Shown: one piece after another, positions 33,236 to 41,523 of the stretch
Position numbering within the stretch: position 1 is the stretch's first letter
Layout of the letters: every line of letters starts with the position of its first letter
Assembly (NCBI GenBank): GCA_000226015.1
Contig: JH156065.1
Location: 154,234-197,889 of the forward strand
DNA length: 43,656 bases
Source of the DNA: Mnemiopsis leidyi
Lineage: Eukaryota; Ctenophora; Tentaculata; Lobata; Bolinopsidae
Reading direction: 5' to 3'
The notes under the pieces: generated by a model
Database searches by the model: none
Told to the model about the DNA's origin: nothing
Seen by the model: only the letters and a program-made list of their open reading frames with translations
Program-made: the position numbers and the translations under genes

Positions 33236-34613
33236 AACATTAATCATGGTTAGCTCCAAATAAATATTTCATGCATTTGCAATTCGCAGATGCGTCATGC
33301 GTGTTCTTCAATCTAGCAACTATAGATAGCTGATAGCGTAGGAGATCTAGTCAGCTTTTTCCATTTCCACTGAATTCAATTTAAGTTTCTACCATTTGTC
33401 TCCCGCGAGAGTGCGTGACTGTCATTTGGGAACAGGAGTGGTTTTAAATATTTCAGATGATAAGGAGGCATACGAATCCCTGATATAAGTTCATGAATGA
33501 ACTCAGGAAATTCAATTCTCCTGGGGACTGAATTAAATTTCCCTCTTTTATTCATGAGAGTCATTGTAGGGAATCCTTCGTTTCTTTTGTAAAATTGTAA
33601 AGTTTTTCGATTTTTTCACCAAATAAACAACGATTTAGTAAAAAGTAAGATCAAATGAAATCTAATTGGACTTTGTAATGTTTTTCGAATAAATCTATCG
33701 TAGTATCTTAAATTGCAAAATGAACGTACCTTTTAAACAACCTGTTTTAAAACTTTAACTGGCAAAAATTCAATTCGGCCATAACTGTAACTTCAATATC
33801 AATTAACTGCAGACAAAACGTTACGAAATTGACATTTTTAAAAATTGATTGCATTTTATAGATATTTAGAAATTGTTAAAAAAAAAGGGGGACTACTTCA
33901 ATTCTACAACTACTTCTGCTCCAGTGCTACAAAAAACTCAAAATTTCTTAAAAGCCTCTTTAAACAATAAACAGTTTCAGAGAATACTTTCAATCTCTAT
34001 TTATAACCGTTAATGATTAATTGAAATTGAAATTCGTTATTCATATTAAAAGATAAATAAAAAGATAATTAAACACATATTACGCTTATAAGTTTTAAAA
34101 TACTTATATTTACTAATATACTTCTAAGATACAGTAATTTAAACAAACTCAAACCATTTCTTGTTAAATAAGTTAATAAAAATGCTAACATTTTCTTTCA
34201 ACATGCTTAATGCTTAATTACAGTAATCTAATATTACGAAACGTATTTACTTATCAAGTTTATGTGATTGATAGAGATCATAGATAATTTGGAGAGGGGA
34301 CAAAGATTGTTTATATCACGTGTAAACGTTATTCGATATTGATTGGCTGTATCTAACCTCTGATTGGTCAATTAGTGACACATGATCTGTGACCCCTCGT
34401 AAACTAAAGATGCTTTTCATCGCGTTTCGTAGATTTGCTCTAAATAAAAAAATGTGTCTGTGAGGTTGCGATGAAATGACGTAGGTAGTCGCGGCGACAT
34501 GTGACCTCCAAAAATGCGTCCTCAGTGCGACCTCCCACGCAGGGGGTGCTAAAGATGCTTTTCTCCAATGGCCCCTTTTTTAGTCTTGCTCACTGCACGC
34601 ATACATAAAAGAG
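33236..34613. other. Intergenic, AT-rich, no gene seen
   Basis: It separates the convergent 3' ends of the kinase (+) and the membrane-protein gene (-). Only short motif-free frames occur, and many A/T homopolymer stretches. Confidence 0.6.
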
Positions 34614-34619
34614 TTTATT
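34614..34619 (-). terminator. Poly(A) signal overlapping a stop codon
   Basis: On the minus strand the last codons read AAA TAA A, so the AATAAA hexamer contains the stop codon of the membrane-protein gene. No other AATAAA follows within about 170 bases. If used, the 3' UTR would be only about 15-25 bases. Confidence 0.55.
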
Positions 34620-34830
34620 TCATTCTCAGTTTCAATACACAGAACATAACCAAAACCTCAGCAAATAGTCCGTAAAGTAAGATTTTCTGGCAGGGTGTGA
34701 TGGCTGGATGAAAGAAACTGTTGACTGTCATGAATACCAGACTGAGCAACATTAAGACTGCGTGAGCAATCCTGCGTTTAGCCTGAGTATTGAAGGAGGC
34801 TTGAAGACGTGCTGGCAGCAGCCTCAATAC
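34615..34830 (-). CDS. Membrane-protein exon 5 with stop
   Basis: Acceptor TTTCAG. It encodes a basic loop (RLLPARLQASFNTQAKRR), two membrane helices joined by HPAITPCQK, and the stop TAA inside a poly(A) signal. Confidence 0.78.
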   Translation of the reverse strand, partial: VLRLLPARLQASFNTQAKRRIAHAVLMLLSLVFMTVNSFFHPAITPCQKILLYGLFAEVLVMFCVLKLRMK

Positions 34831-36181
34831 CTGAAACGTTTATTTAGTTAATTATTTTAACTTTGAATAGTTTTAGTTGGTCGTGTCAGTGTGCTTGCCA
34901 GTTTTCGGGCTCTTGGTTAGCTTGACCAGGACTTTGAAAGATTGAAAAATGGTTGATGTGGAGCTTTAGTTACTCTTTACTTCTGAGATTGCATAAAACT
35001 GCAATTTTAATGCCTGCTGAGTTCAGAAGGACTAACTACTATTATTTACCTGTACGTTGTCCGGTCTGAGAATCCCAGCAGCCGCAATTACACTCAGGAT
35101 AGCTAGAAAATAGAACAGCGAGGTCATCGCTTCTAATTTTGTCACGGGCATCGTCAAGTACCTTCCTGAAAGTTCATATGAGTTCAGTGTTACTTGCAAA
35201 ATGTAATTATCCGGCCAATAAGATTAGATTTCTCTGGGAATTACACTTGGTACATAACCTTATGTTTAATTATTTTCAATAAAATAAAAGGAGCTGAAGA
35301 CTTCAGCTGAACATCTGTATTTACCTGTAGCTACGACCATGATGGGATGTAAAGGTCCGCACACTAGCCGGGGTTCTCTCAACATGTCTCTCAGCCAGAC
35401 AGGGTTCCTCAGAAACTGAGTAGTTGCACCCAACATGGAGAACAGGTGTAGTGAGGGGAGGGGAGCTGTGTTCGCTGTGTACAGTCCTGCAATCAGAGCA
35501 GAATTGTTAGAGTCTTGGTTCATGGATTTCATTGCACCTTCTGTTGGAAAGTGAATAATTCCGATCCTAGTGAAAATACTTTGCGTCAATTTCTTTGATC
35601 TAAACTTGCTATGCAAGATTTTATCGTTACTAATAGTGATATAAAATTTTGTTAGCTTACCTATTGCAGTAACTAATAATTTGATCTTCTGGTCGATTAT
35701 TAGTTCGTTGTTATTGTATTGTCTTTCCGCCCAAAATAAGCCAATAATTGTTAGTGCTGCAGATCCTTTGCCTGAATGGTACGTGATATTGCAACGTTAA
35801 TTGTAATTATACAATCGTAAAATGCAATCCTTACGACTTAGGTAACAGCGCAATCCAGGTATAATCATTGTCATTGGGCAATTTTTCATTTCAAGGGTGT
35901 GAAACGCAAAGTTAACACTGATGAAATTGACAATCTGGCTGGTAAAACTAACCGAGATAATATATATGTTGGCATTGCAGCAGCAGTAAGATTCCTAAGT
36001 CTGCCGCTAAATTCCTCCCGTGTTTTGTGAAAGAGAATGTTCTCAAGTAGAAGACAGTAACGAGCCTGGCAGCGACCAAATAAAACACCAAGCACTGAAA
36101 TCCGTGAAATTTATGCATCCTCTCCGGAAGAATGAAAGCCGGAAAGAGAGTGGAGGGTTTGTCAACAAACGACGAGTTCAT
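34615..36181 (-). CDS. Unrecognised multi-pass membrane protein, 5 exons
   Basis: Coding exons in transcript order: 36181-35953, 35771-35661, 35486-35325, 35165-35050, 34830-34615. All borders are GT/AG and all phases match (phase 1 three times, then 0). Together they encode 277 residues starting MNSSFVDKPSTLFPAF. Hydrophobic segments suited to membrane helices lie at about 29-47 (CLVFYLVAARLVTVFYL), 60-77 (ADLGILLLLQCQHIYYL), 107-132, 182-200 (TSLFYFLAILSVIAAAGIL), 227-246 (IAHAVLMLLSLVFMTVNSFF) and 256-272 (ILLYGLFAEVLVMFCVL). Shorter hydrophobic stretches are at 82-90 and 158-167. The C-terminus is short and basic (KLRMK). There is no signal-peptide-like start. I recognise no family. The consistent splicing, the ATG and the TATA-bearing promoter make a real gene likely. 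Confidence 0.8.
35050..35165 (-). CDS. Membrane-protein exon 4
   Basis: Acceptor TTTCAG, donor GTAAAT. It encodes RYLTMPVTKLEAM, then a clear membrane helix and a short loop (RPDNVQ). Confidence 0.78.
35325..35486 (-). CDS. Membrane-protein exon 3
   Basis: Acceptor TTGCAG, donor GTAAAT. It encodes LYTANTAPLPSLHLFSMLGA, an Arg-rich loop (RNPVWLRDMLREPRL) and CGPLHPIMVVATG. Confidence 0.78.
35661..35771 (-). CDS. Membrane-protein exon 2
   Basis: Acceptor TTCAG, donor GTAAGC. It encodes GKGSAALTIIGLFWAERQ, a polar loop (YNNNELIIDQK) and the start of the next hydrophobic segment (IKLLVTAIG). Confidence 0.75.
35953..36181 (-). CDS. Membrane-protein exon 1
   Basis: ATG at 36181-36179; an alternative upstream TTG in the same frame is not needed. 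It encodes residues 1-76 with two hydrophobic segments separated by RTFSFTKHGRN. Donor GTTAGT. Confidence 0.78.
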
Positions 36182-36240
36182 GACGATAACAGCTGACAAC
36201 TTAGAAGTTTTCCGAAATGAGCATCTCGTGATCGCGACGT

Positions 36241-36248
36241 CTTATATA
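36241..36248 (-). promoter_or_regulatory. TATA box of the membrane-protein gene
   Basis: TATATAAG on the minus strand, about 60 bases before the ATG. A start site about 30 bases downstream would give a 5' UTR of roughly 30 bases. Confidence 0.5.
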
Positions 36249-36260
36249 TGTTCATTGTTA

Positions 36261-36400
36261 TGCCAGCAACTTTGCCAGCCATTGTGCCAGCATCGCTAAG
36301 CGGGAATGTGCCGCTCACTTTGCCAGCCAAACTGTTCTTTGAGTAAAGTGTTTTGAGATCCGCCTCGAAAGTAACAGCTAATCGTCGCCTTTTGCCAGCC
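36261..36400 (-). promoter_or_regulatory. Promoter-proximal GGCTGGCAAA repeats
   Basis: Just upstream of the TATA box the + strand shows five GCCAGC cores (about 36262, 36274, 36286, 36322, 36394). Two of them are extended as TTTGCCAGCCAAAC. The core contains TGCCA and GCCAA, similar to NFI-type half sites (TTGGC/TGGCA). Factor identity is inference. Confidence 0.4.
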
Positions 36401-36401
36401 A

Positions 36402-38480
36402 AACGTAGCAAACACCGCTAACTCACTACGAGTAAGCGTGCACTTTAAAGATTTCCCGGTATTTGGTATTGCTATACGTTGATATACGTTAAGATGTGAC
36501 GTTATTATGACTTCATGTTTATTGTTCTCCTTGTTTGTACCTATTGTTCTTTGTAACAATTGTATCTTGTTACTCTTTATACATGAAAAGAGACCGTCTA
36601 TTCTAAGATTTAAATCTAAGTTTAACTGCTGATTTCTAATAACCGATCATCAAAGTGCACTCGATCTTACTGTTTAAGGGTGGCGTTGTACAAAATGATT
36701 ATCTGGATGCGTTGTACAAAATGATTATCTGCATTTCTAAAGCGGGTACATTGTACTGCACTAATTGTCCGCTGTTTCGTTCCTGTCAATTATTTTTAGA
36801 CGATTTACAAAGTTTTCGTTTCAGGATCATCTATTTTGGACGTTACCAGCTCCTTCGAAATGTGAACAAAGCAAGCCAACAAACCTACAGCTCTGCCGCT
36901 GTCACGACTTGGACCGCTTGTTTCCCTACATTACCGCCAAAGCTTAAAATATCGGTAACGCCACTTGGTCAGTGATGATTAAAAGTTGATGCAAAATTTT
37001 GACTTTATGTCCGCAGACAAAATAGAGCTATAATTTGAAATGTTTATTTAAACTGTAATTTTGGAAAGTTGGTTCGTAGGTGAGGGGATGCTATGTTGTC
37101 GTTTTTTTACTGATTACACTTAATTGCTAACAAATTTCTTATCACACTTGAGCTTGTGCTGTTTGGTGACAAGGCGGTGACATGGACCATATGCTATGAA
37201 AACTGGGCTACATGATCTTTTTCGTGCTTAGTCATAAATTTTATGTTATTAAACCCGAATAATTAATTTATTTCGTACCGGTGATTTAAACTTTTTATTT
37301 CCCTGAGATTTGTTATATTTAAACAGTTATGTGGAATAGTAAATATAAATAGTAGTCAGGCATTACGTTTTATGTTCGCCATAGCATTTCAAGTGCGATT
37401 AGTATTTTGTAACTGTATTTAAAGTTTGTGCCGTAGCTGAAGATGAATATAATTCAGGCTGATAAAGAGCACACTGATAAACTGAAATGCGGGGGCATAA
37501 TGGTACATTATTATTAAAAAGGGTAAATTTGATTTAAGTTTAATTGAATACCACTCAATACTAATATTCGATATTCACTGTAACTGCACTGTAAGTGTAT
37601 GATGCACTGTTAGTTTACTTTATTTACTGTACTCTATTTACCTATCTATTTTATTTACTGTAAAAGTTGTCGCAGCTCAGTGCTGTACGTTTCGTTAGAA
37701 CGGAGGACGGATATGATCTCGTCAACTGCATGAGCTATGTAGGCTATTTTAATTATATTTGTAGGTCACGTGTTGTTTATAACAACATTATATTTATGGA
37801 TATTCGTATGGGAGCCGGGTAACTGTTTCGTTCTAAAGACTATTTTTGATATGTATTGAGATTTACATGTTATTTTGTATCGATGAACACATCTTAATCT
37901 TACACGGCCATATTAGTATCAGTATTAATCAGTATTACAAATGTTTTGTAAAACTATAAAGGTATTACGCAAGTACGCGACAGCAATTTACTTAAACCTT
38001 ATTGTATTAATGGCTTTCTCAAGCTGTGCAGGCGCCGGAGGCTGCAAAGCTATCGGAAATAATTTATAATCATCACAGACCTAACTAGAAGTAGATTGCT
38101 TGAACTAGAAGCTTCAAATGTAACAATTATTTCTATATATATTTGATATTGGGTGCAGTCTGAATTGTTTTCATCACATGACAATGAGGCATTCTTGCAA
38201 CAGAATGAGGCATTCTTATGACATCACCGCGGCTCCTATCAGCTGTAGATTGTGTTTAACTTTTAGTTTAAGGTTCGAATAGTAATACGATTCATTAGAA
38301 TTTGGATTCCATAAAAAATTATATGATCAAATTTAATGAAATGTTATTTTAAACAGAAATCGTTTTAGTTTCTTCCTTTCATTGTCTGCTATTTGTGGTA
38401 TATACGACTACGAGTACGAGACTGATTTCATTTCGTCAAACACGTATACCCCTGTACTTGCTATGTCAACAAAGCAAGCG
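36402..38480. other. Intergenic, no gene seen
   Basis: The frame at 36655-36975 spans a 26-bp duplication and shows no family motif. ACGTTTCGTTAGA...GGACGGATATGATCTCGTCAA near 37687-37723 is a scrap of repeat module 1. Confidence 0.5.
36683..36734 (+). repeat. 26-bp tandem duplication
   Basis: GCGTTGTACAAAATGATTAT plus CTGGAT or CTGCAT, at 36683 and 36709. The copies are almost identical, so the duplication looks recent. Confidence 0.9.
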
Positions 38481-39740
38481 GTGCGCGCGCCCCTGGCCCA
38501 TCGGGACGCGTCCGTGCAACTCCAAGTTTTGCGCTGAACTTGCCCTGCGTTTCGTCCAATTTTCCGCGCGCAGGGCACAGGGGCTGCCGCTTCGCGGCAG
38601 CAGGTCAGCGCGCGTCAAGCAATGTCTGACAATGCTAAACTAGCACAGGGATTTACGTGTTTAGTTGTCTGACTTTGTCCGACCCTCATTCGAAGCGAAT
38701 ACAGAATAGAAAATAAAATGTCCGGAGGGTCATTGTCGAGGTGTTACCCGACTCGCGCGCGGCTCGCTGCTTGCTGCTCTCCTGGCAAGATGGACGGGAC
38801 ATCATTTCGTATTATATAGGGTCAAGTTTGTCGAGATGTTACCCGACCCACGCGCGGCTCGCAGTTTGCTGCTCTCCTGGCTCGCAGTTTGCTGCTCTCC
38901 TGCTCTCCTAACGTTTCGTTAGACGGATATCATCTCGTCAAGGGTTAAGTGTGCGCACTGCCTTGTACGACAGCGCGTGCACCCTCCGGTCATAACATTT
39001 TATAGTCATATTGTTGTTTATTCGCTTCGCGCGGCTCGCAGTTTGCTGCTCTCCTGGCTCGCAGTTTGCTGCTCTCCTGCTCTCCTAACGTTTCGTTAGA
39101 CGGATATCATCTCGTCAAGGGTCAAGTGTGCGCACTGCCTTGTACGACAGCGCGTGCACCCTCCGGTCATAACATTTTATTGTCATATTGTTGTTTATTC
39201 GCTTCGAATGAGAGTCGGACAAAGTCAGACAACGCGCTGCCGTTCAAGTGTTTAGCAATTACCCATGTTTGAGTTGCTCTATAACCTGAGCCTAGCCCTT
39301 TCGCGCGCGTCGCACGCGCCACCATAGGTGGCTTGGCTGGAAGCCGGGCCATCAGAGGTAGCTGCGTCGCAGCAGCCGCGCGCGGCGTTAGCACCTGGTT
39401 AGGTGGAGCTGAGTCGGCGTAGCAACGGGAGCCACATGGCCATGTTTTGCGAAGCCAACATATAGCCCTGTGGCTCGCGCTGCGCGCACCCTATTGTGAG
39501 CTTTTACGTCGCGCGTCCGTTTTTATTTCGCGCTAAGCTTGCACAGGGATATACGTGTTTAGCAAGGTCTTGCTAGGCTATGTTGAACTTTTTTACTCTG
39601 ATCGGTTATTGATGAATCAACAATTTCTATCCCACTTTGGAGGCTTGTTGTCGAGGTGTTACCCGACCCGCGCGCGGCTCGCAGTTTTCTGCTCTTCTCG
39701 TTAGTACGTTAGACGGATATCATCTCGTCAAGAGGCTTGT
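38480..39740. repeat. GC-rich repeat family, cluster B
   Basis: Modules 1 and 2 of the family at 16.8 kb recur here. Module 1 (TCGAGGTGTTACCCGAC, CGCGCGGCTCGCAGTTT, CGTTAGACGGATATCATCTC) is found near 38735-38785, 38826-38942, 39029-39119 and 39648-39733. Module 2 or its reverse (CTGACTTTGTCCGACCCTC near 38668; GACAGCGCGTGCACCCTCC near 38967 and 39144) alternates with it. Other shared pieces are TCGCGCTAAGCTTGCAC and GGATATACGTGTTTAGC. Reading frames here follow the repeat, not a gene. Confidence 0.8.
38852..39205 (+). repeat. 177-bp tandem duplication
   Basis: The unit 38852-39028 repeats at 39029-39205; the AACGTTTCGTTAGACGGAT block is at 38910 and 39087, 177 bases apart. Only a couple of differences are visible, for example GGGTTAAG against GGGTCAAG. 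Inside the unit CTCGCAGTTTGCTGCTCTCC is itself doubled. Confidence 0.9.
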
Positions 39741-40651
39741 ATCCTTCCCTAGCTGCTAGACGTCGTAATATTATTTGTTCTAACAAGGGTATCCTTTCTA
39801 CATGATACCATGTTATGAGATGTGTCAGAAAGTAGAAACGGCCTATTACTATTTATCCGCATCCGGAGCATTAGGGTGACTGAGTCATGAGTCATCAATC
39901 CTATCCATGCTGACACCAGTATCTGAAAGAGAATTAGGGGTTCTCCAACCCTAGTGTTTGTGTTGTACGCCATCATTAATACTTTTCAACTGGCGGTGTC
40001 TCTGTGCAGTCCCCTGCACGTCAGCAAGTGCGACACTTTTTAGTACCAGGCACCTACTGAGTGATGAGTGATATCAATCCTTCATAGCCACAGATGATAT
40101 AATCGCTAGAACCACTTTGACGAGATTATATCCGACGAGATTATATTCGTCTATCGTTCAGCTTTAGCTGCGTGAGTCGGGTATCACCGCGACAAGAACC
40201 ACTATTATCAATTTGTACGGTACTAGCGTACCGAGGATTCAAAGCTGGACATGTCACATGGTCTTAATATACAAAGATTCTGTTTTTAAACAGAAAACAA
40301 AATGACAATCTTTAGCAAGATGAAGAGGCACATACTTTGCAATAATATTGAATTGATAACAATAAAGGCTTAGAGAAATAAGGGCTGATAATTGTTAAAT
40401 TTTGTACCAATCTCGACATCTCAATCCATCATTTCATTTCAAATTAAGCCTTCGTATGTTCAATTATCTCAAATTATAGCAGGTGCTTTCTGAAACTCAT
40501 GGAAAGATTTAAGTGACAGTATTAGTTTAGTGTAGTTGTATAAGTTAAGTGTAGTTGTATGAGGCAAAAATCAATAACTAAGCTACAGTAGGACAGGTAG
40601 TATGGAACCTTGCTATTTATTTTCTTGATGTGGTTAGTTAACTTTTTCCAG
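39741..40651. other. Intergenic, no gene seen
   Basis: Short frames only. Small duplications such as GTGTAGTTGTAT (near 40530 and 40549) occur. Confidence 0.5.
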
Positions 40652-40903
40652 CTGTTTCAGAGGAGACCTAAAAGTTTCAACTTCCAATTTTATGATCGGG
40701 AAGCTGAAGGGTATGATCTGTTCTTGTTGTGGATGATACTTAATATCTCTTAAAGGGATTTCAATAATTTCTCTTCTCTTGATAGAGACAACTGGATAAA
40801 ACAAATAGTTTTTTTACAAGACGAAAATGGAAATCCAGTGATCATGATGCTGTTTGATGAACTTGATTGGTTTTATATCCTAATATTATTTATGGAACGA
40901 TGA
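40652..40903 (+). other. Possible orphan exons upstream of the ANGEL-like gene
   Basis: Segment 40652-40710, after acceptor TTTTCCAG, reads LFQRRPKSFNFQFYDREAE and ends at a GTATGA donor. Segment 40786-40903, after TTGATAG, continues in phase as GDNWIKQIVFLQDENGNP and on to a stop. The charged FYDRE...DNWIKQI pattern is protein-like, faintly resembling the end of a PH-type domain. Neither an upstream start nor a phase-compatible link to the exon at 41459 was found. They may be exons of another transcript, or chance. Confidence 0.25.
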
Positions 40904-41065
40904 ACACAATCAGCTATCATGCAATTTATGACTTACCCACTAGCTTATGAACTTGCAGTGACAACAGATTTTGATGCTTAGTGTAGCCACTTTTAAAATA
41001 AATCCTTGTGTTTTACATACATTATTGCCGATAAGATTGTCCCACTTATTCACCCAAGACTCAGT

Positions 41066-41347
41066 CAGTGGCGTAACGTAGCAGGTCTAGCCAATATGGC
41101 GCCCCTCGGCGATGAAAATGCGCCTCTAATTGGCGCCCCCTGGTTTAAGGGCTTACTGGGATCAATTTGTGAAAAAATGGCCGAAAAATCTTAATAAATA
41201 GTGAAGTTATTAAACCAAACAAGCGATTTTGCTAGTCGCGCAGTTAATCTTGCAAAATTGTCCCATATTTTTTATGACGATTTGGCGCCCCCTGAGGTCG
41301 GCGCCCCCTGGCGTAGCCGGGGTGGCCGGGGCATCGTTACGCCGCTG
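41066..41347. mobile_element. 282-bp non-autonomous hAT element (MITE)
   Basis: The ends are CAGTGGCGTAACGTAGC and, inverted, CAGCGGCGTAACGATGC. A perfect 8-bp target duplication GACTCAGT lies directly outside (41058-41065 and 41348-41355). An 8-bp duplication plus CAGTG/CAGCG-type ends is the mark of the hAT superfamily. The interior is rich in TGGCGCCCC segments and has no transposase. The intact ends and duplication point to a fairly recent insertion. Confidence 0.9.
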
Positions 41348-41458
41348 GACTCAGTTGACGATATTGATTGATAGCTTGGCTATTACAACTGCAGTGAACA
41401 AGATTTTTTATTAATATCTATTTAATGAAATAAATTCTTACAATGCACAGATGTCAAA

Positions 41459-41523
41459 ATGAATCGCTGTAAAGATATAGAATCTCATCAGAATCCTATC
41501 ACAAAATATGTTTGTGAAGAAAG
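41459..41523 (+). CDS. ANGEL-like exon 1 (tentative start)
   Basis: ATG in the context CAAAATGA, with an in-frame TGA about 30 bases upstream. It encodes MNRCKDIESHQNPITKYVCE plus one residue and two bases. An acceptor-like TGCACAG lies eight bases upstream, so it may instead be an internal exon with the start farther 5'. Donor GTAAAG. Confidence 0.6.

Noticed and set aside
39166..39394. Alanine/arginine-rich ORF, minus strand
   Set aside because: It lies in the GC-rich repeat cluster, where high GC content removes stop codons in all frames.
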